Shown piece after piece: positions 25,521 through 36,250 of a stretch of DNA of 64,000 nt (the first letter of the stretch is position 1; every line of letters begins with the position of its first letter). Both the position numbers and the translations under genes were made by a program. This DNA is from Daphnia pulex. Lineage: Eukaryota; Arthropoda; Branchiopoda; Diplostraca; Daphniidae. The notes under the pieces were generated by a model that was not told where the DNA came from, did not search any database, and worked only from the letters and a program-made list of their open reading frames with translations. The stretch covers positions 10,726,001 through 10,790,000 of the forward strand of contig NC_060024.1 of assembly GCF_021134715.1 (NCBI RefSeq). Reading direction: 5' to 3'.

Positions 25521-26823
25521 CTAAACGGAACCGGAGTTGTTTCGGACTTGGCCACCAGCCGAGTGACTGGTTACTGTACCGGTACTAGTATCGCGATTGG
25601 TAGCAGGCAGCCCGGAGTTGCGGCTGTTCCAGTTGGATGACTGAGCCTGTCCTTCTTCGTTGTTTTCAGCGTTGTAGAGCTGAATATAGTACGGTGAAGT
25701 TGGATCTAAAGGTGAACGCTTGAAAGAATTGCTCTCACCTAAATAATAATAAGATATTTACGATTATGTTACATTCCTCCCTTAGATACTATTAAAAAAA
25801 TTAAAATTGAAACGAAAAATTACCAAAGGAGTTTATTCCAAACTGGCTTGGGTTACCGAATCCGCTAGACGAGACGCCAGTATTGAACGAGCTGAAATTG
25901 TTCAAGCCGTTGTTGAACCCAGTACCGAAGCGATTGTTCAAACTATTTGCGCTGCTGAAACCGTTGATTCCATTACTCAGACTACCAAAGTTGTTGTTGA
26001 AACCAACTCCGGTGCCGATACCATTCAAGCCGTTCAGTCCAGTTACCCCGTTTCTAAAGGAGTTGACTCCGCCAAAGCTGTTCCCGTTGATTCCGAGGCT
26101 ATTAAAACCGGACGGATCGTTGAAACTTCCCACTCCATTGAACCCATTGGTCATCAAACCTTGCCGATTAGGCCAGTAACTGGTACCGAGACCGGGTTGA
26201 TTAAACACTCCAGTATTGACACCAAATCCACCCATATTATTTGCATAAGGTGAGTAAACCATTGAATTACTGTAGCCAAATGGATTCGACATTGCATCTA
26301 CCCCAAAGCTAGTTCCTGCAAAACCAGTTCCAAGGATATTGTTTCCTAGTCCAGCACTACCAAATGTAGCTCCCGTATAACCAGTTCCAACGAAGTTATT
26401 TCCTAAACCCACAGGACCGAAACTGCTGCCCATGAAGTTATTATTCGGCAAACCCGTCCCGAGTCCCAAGCCCGTTCCGAAATTCATGCCACCGTTGGGC
26501 ACGAATCCTGTTCCAATGCCCGTATTGAATCCGCCGTTTCCGAATCCACCAGCGAATCCTAATCCCGCACCAGGAGGAATGCTTCGACGGAATCCAGACT
26601 TTTTCTCGGCTTCAAGTGTCTTCCCTTCGCCATTCGTGGCGTAAACCAACATGGGCTTTCTGGCGTCGTTTTGGGCGGTCGATCGACTAGGATCGGCCCT
26701 TGCCAAACAGTGCCCAATAAGGGCAACCTGAAAATTGACAGTAATGACACGATTAAAATTTCTGTTCTAATGATATTCAACAAGTAATCGCTATCTTACC
26801 ACAAATATAGGTTTCAGCAACAT
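25521..26823 (-). CDS. Secreted Gly/Asn/Phe-rich repeat protein
   Basis: Three exons (26823-26800, 26727-25824, 25738-25521) join in frame to 381 residues. The first two encode the signal peptide MLLKPIFVVALIGHCLARA. A short charged region ending in KKSGFRRSIPPG may be a dibasic processing point. About 230 residues of degenerate repeats built on GLGNNFVGTGYTGATFG-like units follow, then a more ordinary C-terminal region rich in Asn and Ser. This looks like a structural extracellular, cuticle or matrix protein, but no named family is recognised. It lies tail-to-tail with COG8 and head-to-head with the two Gly-rich genes on its other side. The start is supported by the signal peptide and by a TATA box about 90 bases upstream. 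Confidence 0.85.
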
Positions 26824-26910
26824 GGAATATTGTTGGACGTACTTGAAAAGCGTTTGTGCTGGATGCTCGACTACTCTGTACTAACACGGCAAGTGAAGTT
26901 TATGCCTCCA

Positions 26911-26916
26911 TTTATA
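26911..26916 (-). promoter_or_regulatory. TATA box of the Gly/Asn/Phe-rich protein gene
   Basis: The minus strand reads GGATATAAATGG about 90 bases before the ATG at 26823. This predicts a transcription start near 26880 and a short leader. Confidence 0.5.
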
Positions 26917-26924
26917 TCCTCTTA

Positions 26925-27640
26925 TTATTTAAAAGACTCTGTCGAATCTCAATGTTCATTTTTTAAGATTTTAATAACAACAAACGCAGGTCACTGGAGC
27001 GGATGCCCATAATCGTGGGTCATCTCATGACAGAAGACAATGAAGTGAAAGTCCATCGAGTTGGCCGGACAGACAATTGTGCCGTTCTTTTGTCCAAGTT
27101 GGTCACCCAGGTCGAGGCGGAAATTACAAAACATGTTTCCAAACGTAAATTTCCATAATTGATCCGACAAACATCAGTGTGGGTCACTATGTCCCGTTTG
27201 CTAAACGTTTCCTTAAATTCTCCTTGCAGGTATAAGGCAACATAGATTTTTATCGGGAACAGGAAGTATATCCATAGAGTGCATGACCATATAAACTTTC
27301 ATTTTTCTTCTTGTATGAAATGCATATAATTAAGGGGATTGCTCATTCTAGATTTGCAACAATTGTGTCAATTTTGTTGCTGGAGGTGAAGGCTAAATAT
27401 TTCCAATTTTGGACGTTTGCAAACTCTCGAAAAAGTTAACAATCGGCAACGAGCGCTGCGTAAAATCAATTGATCCTTCGAGCAAGGCAGAAAAACTGGT
27501 TGATCCGGTCTACCGTTGGTTAGTATATAACTTTCACCTTTCTCTAATTTAATGGAGATCGTTTCCTCATGATATCATTCACATCATAGCGTATACACTA
27601 GTCGCGGCGGAAGGTCCAACAGCTCTGACAGAACTCCAAC
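26925..27640. other. Intergenic region between divergent secreted-protein genes
   Basis: No coding sequence is supportable. The right part (from about 27529) shares AACTTTCACCTTTC and a TTTCCTCATGA block with the region before the second Gly-rich gene (about 29880-29935). It is therefore probably the duplicated upstream regulatory region of these paralogues. Confidence 0.5.
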
Positions 27641-27651
27641 AGTTTGTATTT

Positions 27652-27660
27652 CATATAAAA
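27652..27660 (+). promoter_or_regulatory. TATA box of Gly-rich gene A
   Basis: CATATAAAAAGG lies about 115 bases before the ATG at 27772. The paralogue has GATATAAAAGGG in the equivalent place (29992-30000), followed in both by a similar leader. Confidence 0.55.
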
Positions 27661-27771
27661 AGGACTTGCATTTCAAGCAAACGACATCATTCAGCCAACA
27701 GCTTCCGGACTCCCTTACGAATCCAAGAGCCTGCTAACTGTTGACTAAAAATCTAAACCAGTTTCATCACC

Positions 27772-29031
27772 ATGAAAACTGTAAGTATATTATTTTTAAT
27801 TTTTAAAAAATTATCGTGTTACTAATTTCCTATCGCCATTTACAGATGAATCTTATAGCCGTATTGGCGCTTGTGTGCATCTGCAGAGCAGCAGCCGATG
27901 GACTTAACATGAAGCGTGACGACCGTAACGAAGGATCCGAGAGTCAACTTCAACGATCGTAATTCAATTGATTGGCTCTATTTATTATTGAATATTAATA
28001 GAATTATTCTTTTGTAGGTACGGAGGTGGATCCGCATACGGTTTAGGTGGACTCGGAGGGGGCTACGGCGGAGGCTACGGCGGGGGCTTCGGCGGGGGCT
28101 ACGGCGGGGGCTACGGCAGCAGGTAAGAGCAAACAAAATAAATGAGTTTATTTCTAACTTTGTCTTTATAATAATTACAACTAATTTATAGTCTTGGATA
28201 CGGTGGACTTGGAGGATACGGGGGAGGGTAAGAGAAAAAAAAATCGTATTTCTAACTTTAGCCCGTGTACTTATAAGCTCTTATTTTCTTAGACTTGGCG
28301 GCGGCTATGGTGGACTTGGAGGTTATGGGGGCATTGGATACGGAAGCGGGTAAAATTTGAAATAATAATTTTTAATTTTTTCACGATATACTTAAGCAAT
28401 TTTTTAGGCTTGGTGGCGGTTATGGAGGATATGGAGGCCTTGGATATGGCGGCGGGTATAAATTAAAGAAATTCATTTAAAGTGCATTAGAAACTTAAGA
28501 AATTTTCTTAGGCTTGGCGGCAGCTACGGTGGTCTTGGGGGTTATGGAGGTGGCCTTGGATACGGTGGAGGGTAAGATCTAAATTAAATAATTTTTGATT
28601 TTTTCACCATATACTTAAGCAATTATTTAGACTTGGCGGTAGTTACGGTGGTCTTGGAGGCCTTGGATACGGCGGCGGGTAAAATCTGAAACAATTCTTA
28701 AAAATTGTTATCCCAATACTTAAGAAAATTTCTTAGGCTTGGCGGCAGCTACGGTGGTCTTGGTGGTTATGGAGGTCTTGGATATGGAGGAGGGTAAGAT
28801 CTGAAAGATAATTCCATAACAAATATGATCACAATACTTAAGACATGTTCTTTAGGCTTGGCGGCGGTTACGGGGGATATGGAAGCCTTGGATACGGCGG
28901 CGGGTAAAAACTAAAACACAATTCATTTAGAATGTATTACTTAAGACTTAAGCAATTTACTTAGGCTTGGCGGTAGCTACGGCGGAAGTTACGGATCTTA
29001 CGGTTCCGGATATGGAACTCGCGCTTACTAA
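27772..29031 (+). CDS. Secreted glycine/tyrosine-rich protein A built from repeated micro-exons
   Basis: Eleven exons (27772-27780, 27846-27958, 28018-28122, 28192-28227, 28293-28349, 28408-28455, 28512-28571, 28631-28678, 28737-28793, 28856-28903, 28965-29031) join in frame to 215 residues. Exons 1-2 give a signal peptide (MKTMNLIAVLALVCICRAAA) and a charged pro-region with KR and QRS, which may be a processing site. The rest is Gly/Tyr/Leu repeats such as LGGSYGGLGGYGGLGYGGG. Exons 4-10 are 36-60 bases, all multiples of three and all cut in the same phase within a Gly codon, so each encodes one repeat. The introns between them also resemble each other (CTTAAG before the acceptor). It may be a cuticle, silk-like or Gly-rich antimicrobial-type product; this cannot be decided. 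Skipping any of these exons would keep the frame. Confidence 0.87.
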
Positions 29032-29039
29032 AATTGATT

Positions 29040-29985
29040 CATATTTACGTCGCAGCCTAAGCATTGTACCAACGATCCTTCTTTGTTTTCTTCGCTTTGA
29101 TTTTCGACCTGGGATATGATGTTGTTGCAGACTTTGTTCATCCCCGAAAACCATTTACATCGCCTGCTGCATCTTTACCTTACTCGTCTCCTTTCATTTT
29201 GTTCGTTTTTATTTACATCAAATGTAAAATATTAAAAGACTGAAGCCATGCAGTGATTTCGCATGCAATCTATACAATATAAATCTTGAAACAAAATTTC
29301 ATTTTGGAAACTCGGAAAATTATTTGGGTTCAAGTAGAACCATGAAAGATAAAATGCCAAACTATATTCGGCAAAATAACTTGCAAAACGCTTGAAATCC
29401 TGTTAAATAAGGCATTTAAAAATGTCCTCGACGTAACGCAAAGGTTTTGATGCTGCTATTATTTTTGAGATCTGTGCCGCAATTGGAAAATCTTTATAAA
29501 CCATTTAAAAAAATTGGAATTAAATTTTCGAAAGGGTACCATGCTAATAAAATTCTAGATGCGGGAATATGAATAGCATAAACTAATGACCCAACGTGAC
29601 CCGATAAAAAGCAACTGTTTTTACGTGCTGCAATTTCATATTTAGGGCCCGTGCCATACTGAGAAAGTTATGGAGAGTTAACAATAAAACTCATAGGAAA
29701 GGAGATAAATGCATTTAAATCATATCAAGCAGTATAGATTGTGTTAACGCAAATTTTTATTTTACGTATATTAATATTGGTATATTTTTTTAAGGCCACA
29801 AGGAAAATTTTTCGTCCATAGAAAAAGTGGGATAAAATGACGGTGCATTATAGCTGATTTTTTGCCGTTAATCGAAAATAACTTTCACCTTTCACCAGAT
29901 TAATTGACAAATTTTCCTCATGACATGACACGGAACCAATGACGCATATCAAAGTGGAAACTGTAGCATTGCCATAGCGCATAGT
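29040..29985. other. Intergenic region between the two Gly-rich paralogues
   Basis: This holds the 3' UTR of gene A (an ATTAAA-type polyadenylation signal near 29231) and then A/T-rich sequence without a supportable ORF. From about 29879 it resembles the promoter region of gene A. A TATA box (TATAAAAG) follows at 29993-30000. Confidence 0.5.
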
Positions 29986-30117
29986 GTTTGATATAAAAGG
30001 GCTAGTTTTCGAATCAAACAGTATCATTGAATCAACAGCTTCAGGACCAACTTGGAAATCTAAAAGCCTGCTTACCTTGATAACTGTTGTGAATTGATCT
30101 GACCATATCTTTTCATC

Positions 30118-31526
30118 ATGAAGACCGCTGTAAGTTTAAACCTATTCATATTCTATTGTAATATTGTAATCATTTGTGACACATACAATAGATGAGCATT
30201 ATTGCCTTATTGGCGCTAGTGTGCCTCTGTAACGCTACATCAGATGAACTAAGAGTAAGACGTGATGACCATTACGCAGGAGAAGAGCACCGACTTAAGC
30301 GATCGTAATTTAATTGCAATTTGGGTTTAGCATGTGATAAGGAATGATAATGCGCCTTTTTTCTTAGGCATGGTTCTTATGGCTACGGCGGTGGTTTCGG
30401 GGGCTACGGCGGGGGTTATGGAAGTTACGGCGGCTATGGCGGTGGCTTCGGAGGGTAAAACAGATACAAATAATTTCCTGAATGATTTTTTAAAAGTAAA
30501 ATTTATATATTTTTTCTTTGTTAATTATTAATAGGGGCTACGGCGGAGGGTAATTATTGAATTTATTTACTTTTATTTATGTTTCAAATGTATTAAAGAC
30601 TTAAAATTGCAATTAGGCATGGCTATGGCGGATATGGTGGAGGATACGGTATTTGGAATTTATAATTCAAATGAATTTAACAATAATTTATTCCTTAACT
30701 TAATTTTCAGGCGCCGGAATTGGATATGGCTCAGGATATGGTTCTTTCGGCGGAGGATATGGTGGAGGATACGGTATTAATTCCCTTAAATGTTATAATT
30801 CAAATGTATTTACCAATAATTTATTCCTTAACTTAATTTTCAGGCACCGGAATCGGATACGGATCAGGATATGGTGGAGGATACGGTATTTATTCTTGAA
30901 TTTTTTCTTTACCGATCAAACTAATTTTCGGATTTATCCTTGATCAATTCATTGATCAACAATTTATCCCTGATTCAATTTTCAGGCTCCGGAATCGGAT
31001 ATGGCTCAGGATATGGTTCTTACGGCGGAGGATACGGTATTGACATTAAAAGTTATACTTTTAAAAGTGCTAATTTATTCCTAATCAATATTCAGGCGGC
31101 GGATATGGATCGGGTTACGGTTCTTCTTATGGCGGAGGATTCGGTATATTGACAATTTGAAACTTAAATTTTACTTTAAAAGAAAAAATTAAGTTAACTG
31201 ATGAATTTATTCAGGCGGCGGATACGGCTCAGGTTACGGTTCTTATGGCGGTGGATATGGTATTAACATAAAAAATGATTATTTTATTTGAAAATTTGAT
31301 ATAATATAAAAATAACTTTATATAATATCTCTTTACCAAGTTGAATTTAAGTTAATTCCTCGGTTAAATTATTCAGGCGCTGGTGGATACGGTGGTAGCT
31401 ATGGATACGGCGGTAGCTTTGGTGGTGGCTACGGTGGTATGTCTAAATTTTGAATTGGTCACTAAAGCAAAATCTAATCTTTAATCCATGATTAATCCAT
31501 AATTAGGCATTGGCGGCGGCTACTAG
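30118..31526 (+). CDS. Secreted glycine/tyrosine-rich protein B, paralogue of A
   Basis: Twelve exons (30118-30129, 30192-30304, 30368-30454, 30535-30549, 30617-30648, 30711-30773, 30844-30885, 30986-31036, 31096-31143, 31215-31259, 31377-31436, 31507-31526) join in frame to 195 residues. The signal peptide (MKTAMSIIALLALVCLCNA) and the charged pro-region ending LKRS match gene A in length and splice position; exon 2 is 113 bases in both. The mature part is repeats of GIGYGSGYGSYGGGYG type. Exon 4 is only 15 bases. Exon 5 shifts the splice phase from GG|N to G|GC, and exons 6-11 keep that new phase. Function is as uncertain as for gene A. The gene lies in tandem with A, about 1.1 kb downstream. 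Confidence 0.85.
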
Positions 31527-31887
31527 ATGACTCAATCTATTGACCTATTCTGAACGCTGAATACATGTCCTAGCTAACGTTTTTTGCAAGTCTTGAAAAG
31601 TGTTAAATCATCATTCATTGACCATGGTTTTGAATTTGACCGAGAAAAATTATGGTCAAATCGGCATCATATTTCTTGTATAATTAGAAATATTGACTTA
31701 TTGAATGTAAAACTTGAAACTTTTTTATGTTATAAAATACACAATTTTAAAACGAAAAATGTATCTAGCTTTACACATTTTACAATATATTTCGCTCACA
31801 ATGGGTTTTCCGTTTTCCATCTCTCACAGAGTTGACAGAAACAGAGTAATCTATTAGGTTCTGACAGAAATCACCGAGGTTTTATAT
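31527..31887 (+). other. 3' flank of Gly-rich gene B
   Basis: No gene is seen. The stretch is A/T-rich. It holds the probable 3' UTR and a weak 83-codon frame (31584-31835) with no recognisable features. Confidence 0.5.
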
Positions 31888-32171
31888 CAGAGCAATAGAT
31901 CCCTGGTCGGTTCACGGCTGTGTTGGCTTCCCCATCTCGATTTTAGGGTAAACGTAAGCCGATTTGGAAACTTTAAAAAGCGCCTCTAGTGAGTGTGTCA
32001 GCTACAACGTCCAGCTACTTTTGAGAGCCTAGATGGCTCTTTTTAAAGTTTCCACTTCACAATTCTGACAGGCCCCGCCCTAAAACCCCCTGAAAATCGG
32101 CTTACGTTTACCCTAAAATCGAGATGGGGAAGCCAACACAGCCGTGAACCGACCAGGGATCTATTGCTCTG
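31888..32171. mobile_element. Hairpin miniature inverted-repeat element with perfect 78-base terminal repeats
   Basis: Bases 31888-31965 (starting CAGAGCAATAGATCC) are an exact inverted copy of 32094-32171. The inner 128 bases fold further, with GGAAACTTTAAAAAG facing CTTTTTAAAGTTTCC. A 10-base direct repeat, GGTTTTATAT, lies at 31878-31887 and 32174-32183, two bases away on the right. It may be a target-site duplication. Long terminal repeats with a 9-11 base duplication would suit a Mutator-like non-autonomous element. That assignment is inference. It has no coding capacity. Confidence 0.75.
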
Positions 32172-34318
32172 TCGGTTTTATATGAAAATTTGTCGTATCG
32201 TGCAACCTTGCCCATTCCTCCTCTTTTTAATTCAAGATGTCAGCACAGACATCAGGGTGGTGTATACTGTATTTCAAAATTCTTTGCGGAATTGAGTGTC
32301 GATCTACATGATCTACATTTTCAGCCAAATGTAATTGGTAATGCTAGCTTGGATTTCCTAAATATAATCAATCATTGACGTCTCTGTCTGAATTTACAGG
32401 CAATCTGACATATAATTACACTTGGCCAAATGTGATGACGTGAGTCGAAACTGCTGTCCATTTTCGGCATTTTGTCGAAACGTCGGTCATTGTTAGCTGT
32501 ATTGTATCATGTCGTGCCGAAACACTTCAGAGCTAGTAAAGGAATTTTGTTGATCAATCTCCTTGCAATAATGCAATAGGTTTTATTAATTGATTTTCAG
32601 GTCGGAGATGGAGAACCCTTTGCTCAACTGTTGCAGAAAAATTGAGAACATGACAATGTCATCTGAGGTTCATGGATGTTGTATCTTAAATGTGGTTGTG
32701 TTGCAGCCAGCTGGTGAGAAAGATGTGTTTGAGTCAAGTTGAGCTGCAGACAGTTTATCGAACTGGTGTTATCCCAAGTGTCACTGCAGGAAAACTTCTT
32801 TAATTGGTAATTTGATATTATTGCTTGTAACTTGGGAAATCTTGTATTTTTTTTGTTATTTTGTATTCAACTGACAAGTTTAACTCTTATGTGATGTAGA
32901 AAATTAAGGGTAATATTTTTTCCTTCCAAAAATTGTTTCTTCAAAAGATAGCTACATTGTTGGTCAGCTTTCACTGAGTTAACGATTTCCTTCCAATCAA
33001 ACTAGAACAAGAATTCCCACTCAGTATTACCAAGTTTATAACACATTGGAAGTAGATGTACAGAATTCTTTTCTGGTTTCTTTTCCAATTAAAATTAATT
33101 GTTAACTTTAAATTAAGTAAATTTTATGATCAGTATCCTTTTTCACATTCCATATAGTTTCTTTAATGTTCTTTTGTTTTGTAGGAGTTCATGCTCAGTT
33201 TGAGCTGTTTGCGGTGTTGCTGTTTGGTGTACAGTGGTTTTGCAGTCCCTTTCCAGTTGATAGATGCTCTGAAATGGAGCTTTTGCAGACTTGCAGTTCA
33301 ACATCACACTTAAATGTGTCATTTGTCTACGTTGGTGTCCATGCAGTATATGCAGTGTTGAACAGTTGGGTAAAATAGTCTATGCTGCGATTGCTGCCTG
33401 ATGGCTGTCGGTCTTATTTTATCGGTTGCATTTTGTCTAATGCCGTCTCTTGCTGCCTGTACCGGCATTGAGGTAATGCTTGATGTTTCGTTCAGTTATT
33501 AACTTTTAATTAAAGTCTCTATTCTTTTTTCAGTTGAATCGTTTGCTGTCGTTCCATAGACTTGATCCATTGGTAGAACTGAGGAGAGGCTGCTGAAATT
33601 CAAGACTCGTCAATAAATTATGTAGATGTAGACAAATTACAGGTGCGTATCTGGGCTCCCTTCTTCAGTGGCCCAGTTTCCCTAAATAACCACTAACCAA
33701 CGCCCGCCGTTGGTCACTCACTCGCTGCGACAACCAGGAGTAAGGGAGATGTCTGGTCGAACGGGGACTTGTTAGGCGCATGATTCGATTAAATCTGTTG
33801 GAGGGTCATGACTCTAAGCCGGAAGCCTACTATGATGCATTGCTCTCTTAAAAACTGTTCCTCGGCTCTCTTCACTCTTTTTCCGGTTTCTCTTAACCAT
33901 GAACTGTGAAGTGACTAACCTGCAATGTGTATGTACATATGTACCAGATCTGTACATGAAAACAAATATATGTACATGAGTACAGCTATATAATAAGAAA
34001 CAATTTTATTTTTAAAATCCATATAGCTAATAATCATTTCATTCTTTCCAACAGATGCGCAAACACGAATGTTATGAATTTCGTTTTGGGGTCAATGGAG
34101 TTGGCGCTGGTTGCCGAACGTTACTTACTGGCCTTTTGCGACGTCTTGATATCAGTTTGGAATAATAAATAGCTCTGGACTCTGGGGAATCCTCACTCAT
34201 ACTTGAGGTAACTTTGCAGTCAATAATCAATAACTCAATATATGTAAGGAGTTTTAGATTCGTTACATTTTTTGCATATCTTCGTTGTGCTTTTTGCATG
34301 CAAGTCAACCTGCAGACA

Positions 34319-34665
34319 GGTCGGCCAGTTTGTCCAGACAGGATGTCCTTCACGCTCGAAGGTCACGAGAAACATTACGTAAAACTGGCATGTGGTGGTT
34401 TAGAGGTTGGGTGAGAACGACACGTGTTTCAACATTATCAAGCAGGTAGAATAGCCGCAAGGGTAAGCTATTTGGTATTCATTTTGATATTGGTTTTTGT
34501 AGACCCATCCCCAGCAACGTCACTTGCAGAAGGAAAGGCCAGTTTGCATTTCAATCGAAGGTCATGGAGATCATTACGTTAAACGTGTCATGCATTGGAG
34601 TAGAGGTTGGGTGAGATCGGGACCTTTTGCAGCATTATCAAGAAGGTAAAATAACCGCAAGGCTT
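34319..34665 (+). repeat. Two tandem copies of a promoter-proximal repeat unit
   Basis: The segments 34319-34462 and 34528-34665 share GAGGTTGGGTGAGA, ATTATCAAG and CCGCAAGG in the same order. They stand just before the TATA box of the Tyr/Thr-rich gene. Counterparts lie in the right arm at about 42805-42960 and 43015-43165. They could be tandem regulatory modules. Confidence 0.5.
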
Positions 34666-34689
34666 AAGAGGAGGGGTGAGAAAAAGTCT

Positions 34690-34724
34690 TATAAAAGGCG
34701 AGAGAAAAGTTGATAGGTATCAGT
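34690..34724 (+). promoter_or_regulatory. TATA plus initiator promoter, left arm
   Basis: TATAAAAG (34690-34697) lies 32 bases before the A of TCAGTCG (34720-34726), the classical arthropod spacing. The leader AGTGAGCATCTCCGAC follows, then the first exon of the Tyr/Thr-rich pseudogene, ending ATGG|GTAA at 34806. Confidence 0.6.
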
Positions 34725-35482
34725 CGAGTGAGCATCTCCGACACGGCAACAACTCTAGTGCACTTTTTGCCATCAGCTATCTGCCATCATTTGTTCTCAA
34801 TCATGGGTAAATTTTCTGTTGTTACATTGCGTTGTGTATCAATTTTTGTTTTTTTCTCTGTGTCAATATGCCAGTCATTTTTGCATATTAAATTTTTTAA
34901 TTATTTTATTTATTGTCTAGTTGTATTTAAGGACAAAGAAAAGGCGAAAGAAATCAGTCGAGTGAGCATCTCCGATATGCACGAGCTGTAGTGCGCCACT
35001 CGTCACCAACTGCATTCTTCGTCGGAATTGCTAGTTTTAAATCATGGGTAAACACTTTTACATGGAGTTGTGAATCAACTTTCAATTTGTTAAAATACTA
35101 GTTATAATTTCATATTAATGTTCAAATTATTAATTGTCTAGTAAACTTTGGCGTCGTGCTGCTGTTGAGTGTTGTATAGCTGACCGCTGGTTCAGCCATG
35201 GTGTACCAATGTCTCCTGGGTATGGCGGATAACAAATCGCAACGCCACCACCTTACTACACAACATACGACACGACCAGTTTCTACACCAAGGCCCCCAA
35301 GTACTACACCACCAAAGCTCGATATTATTATACCACAACTTATGCCGCCCTGAGCTACTAAACCGAAGCCCCGAAGTATTATTTTTCCCCGAGCTACACT
35401 ACCAGAGGTTTGAGTACTACACCGATGCTCCGAAGTACTACACCACCAAGGCACCGGAGTGCTACACCACTACATATCATGG
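34722..35482 (+). pseudogene. Tyr/Thr-rich secreted protein pseudogene, left arm unit a
   Basis: Exon 1 (34722-34806) ends with ATGG at a good donor. The second exon (35142-35482) would continue MVNFGVVLLLSVV, then meets TAG. A deletion relative to units b and c shifts the frame before the MSPGYGG-like motif. Fragments of a YYTT / APKYYTTKAPEYY repeat protein then appear in changing frames. The unit ends in ATCATGG|GTAAAT, a copy of the exon 1 end fused to the repeat. No counterpart of this unit exists in the right arm. Confidence 0.75.
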
Positions 35483-35778
35483 GTAAATATTCTGTTACGT
35501 TCAAATATGCCAACTACTAAATATATAAATTATTTATTGCCTAGTCGTATGACAGGAGAGAAAAGGTGAAAGAATTCAGCAGCCTAGTGAGCATCTCCGC
35601 TACAGCAACAGGAACTGCCGTGCACTAGTTGTCATCAACTTCATTCTTCGTCGCATTAAAAGTTTTAAATAAAGGTAAAAAATTTTCCATAGAGTTGTGA
35701 ATCAACTCTACTTTTCTTCTGTTTGTACCTACCAGTACCTTAATTGAATAATAATGTTCGAATTTATCAATTGTCTAG

Positions 35779-36147
35779 TTATAACTATGGCGTCGTGCTG
35801 CTGTTGGGTGTCGTATCGTTTATTGCTGGGTCGACCACTGGTGTACCGATGTCTCCTGGGTATGGCGGGAACCAAAGCACACTACTGCCGTGCCGTCTTA
35901 CTATTTAGCATCAACTTCCGCTGCTCCAGCTTACTACACTGAGGTTTACAAGTGCTACACCACCATGGATCCAGAGTATTACACCACAGCTCATGTTGCC
36001 CCGACCTACTACGCTGAATGCCCGAAGTATTTTTCTTCCCCGAGCTACACTACCAAAGGGTCGAGAACTACGTCGAGGTTCCAAGTACTACATCACCAAG
36101 GCACCGGAGCACAAAAACGGTTGAATACTACACAGAAGCTATCATGG
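35779..36147 (+). pseudogene. Tyr/Thr-rich secreted protein pseudogene, left arm unit b
   Basis: This unit keeps a signal-peptide-like NYGVVLLLGVVSFIAG and then VPMSPGYGG in one frame, but the Tyr/Thr repeats continue in another. Two extra bases after the acceptor also break the join to an upstream ATGG. The presumed exon 1 end just upstream (near 35660) has lost its ATG. The repeat part reads AAPAYYTEVYKCYTTMDPEYY and then degenerates. The unit ends with the same ATGG|GTAAAT fusion. Its right-arm mirror copy (42172-42540) looks identical. Confidence 0.75.
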
Positions 36148-36250
36148 GTAAATATTTTTTTAATTTTTTCATGGAAATTTGAATCAACTTTCTAATTGTC
36201 AATATGCCAGTTATTAATGCAAATTAAAGTTCAAATTATTTGTTGCCTAG

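Noticed and set aside
25807-26253. 148-codon plus-strand frame rich in Val and Thr
   Set aside because: It is the antisense shadow of the Gly/Asn/Phe-rich repeats; repeats keep both strands open.
28192-29031. Regularly spaced repeats that could be mistaken for a CRISPR array
   Set aside because: The units are unequal in length, code for Gly/Tyr repeats and are separated by GT-AG introns. The organism is eukaryotic.
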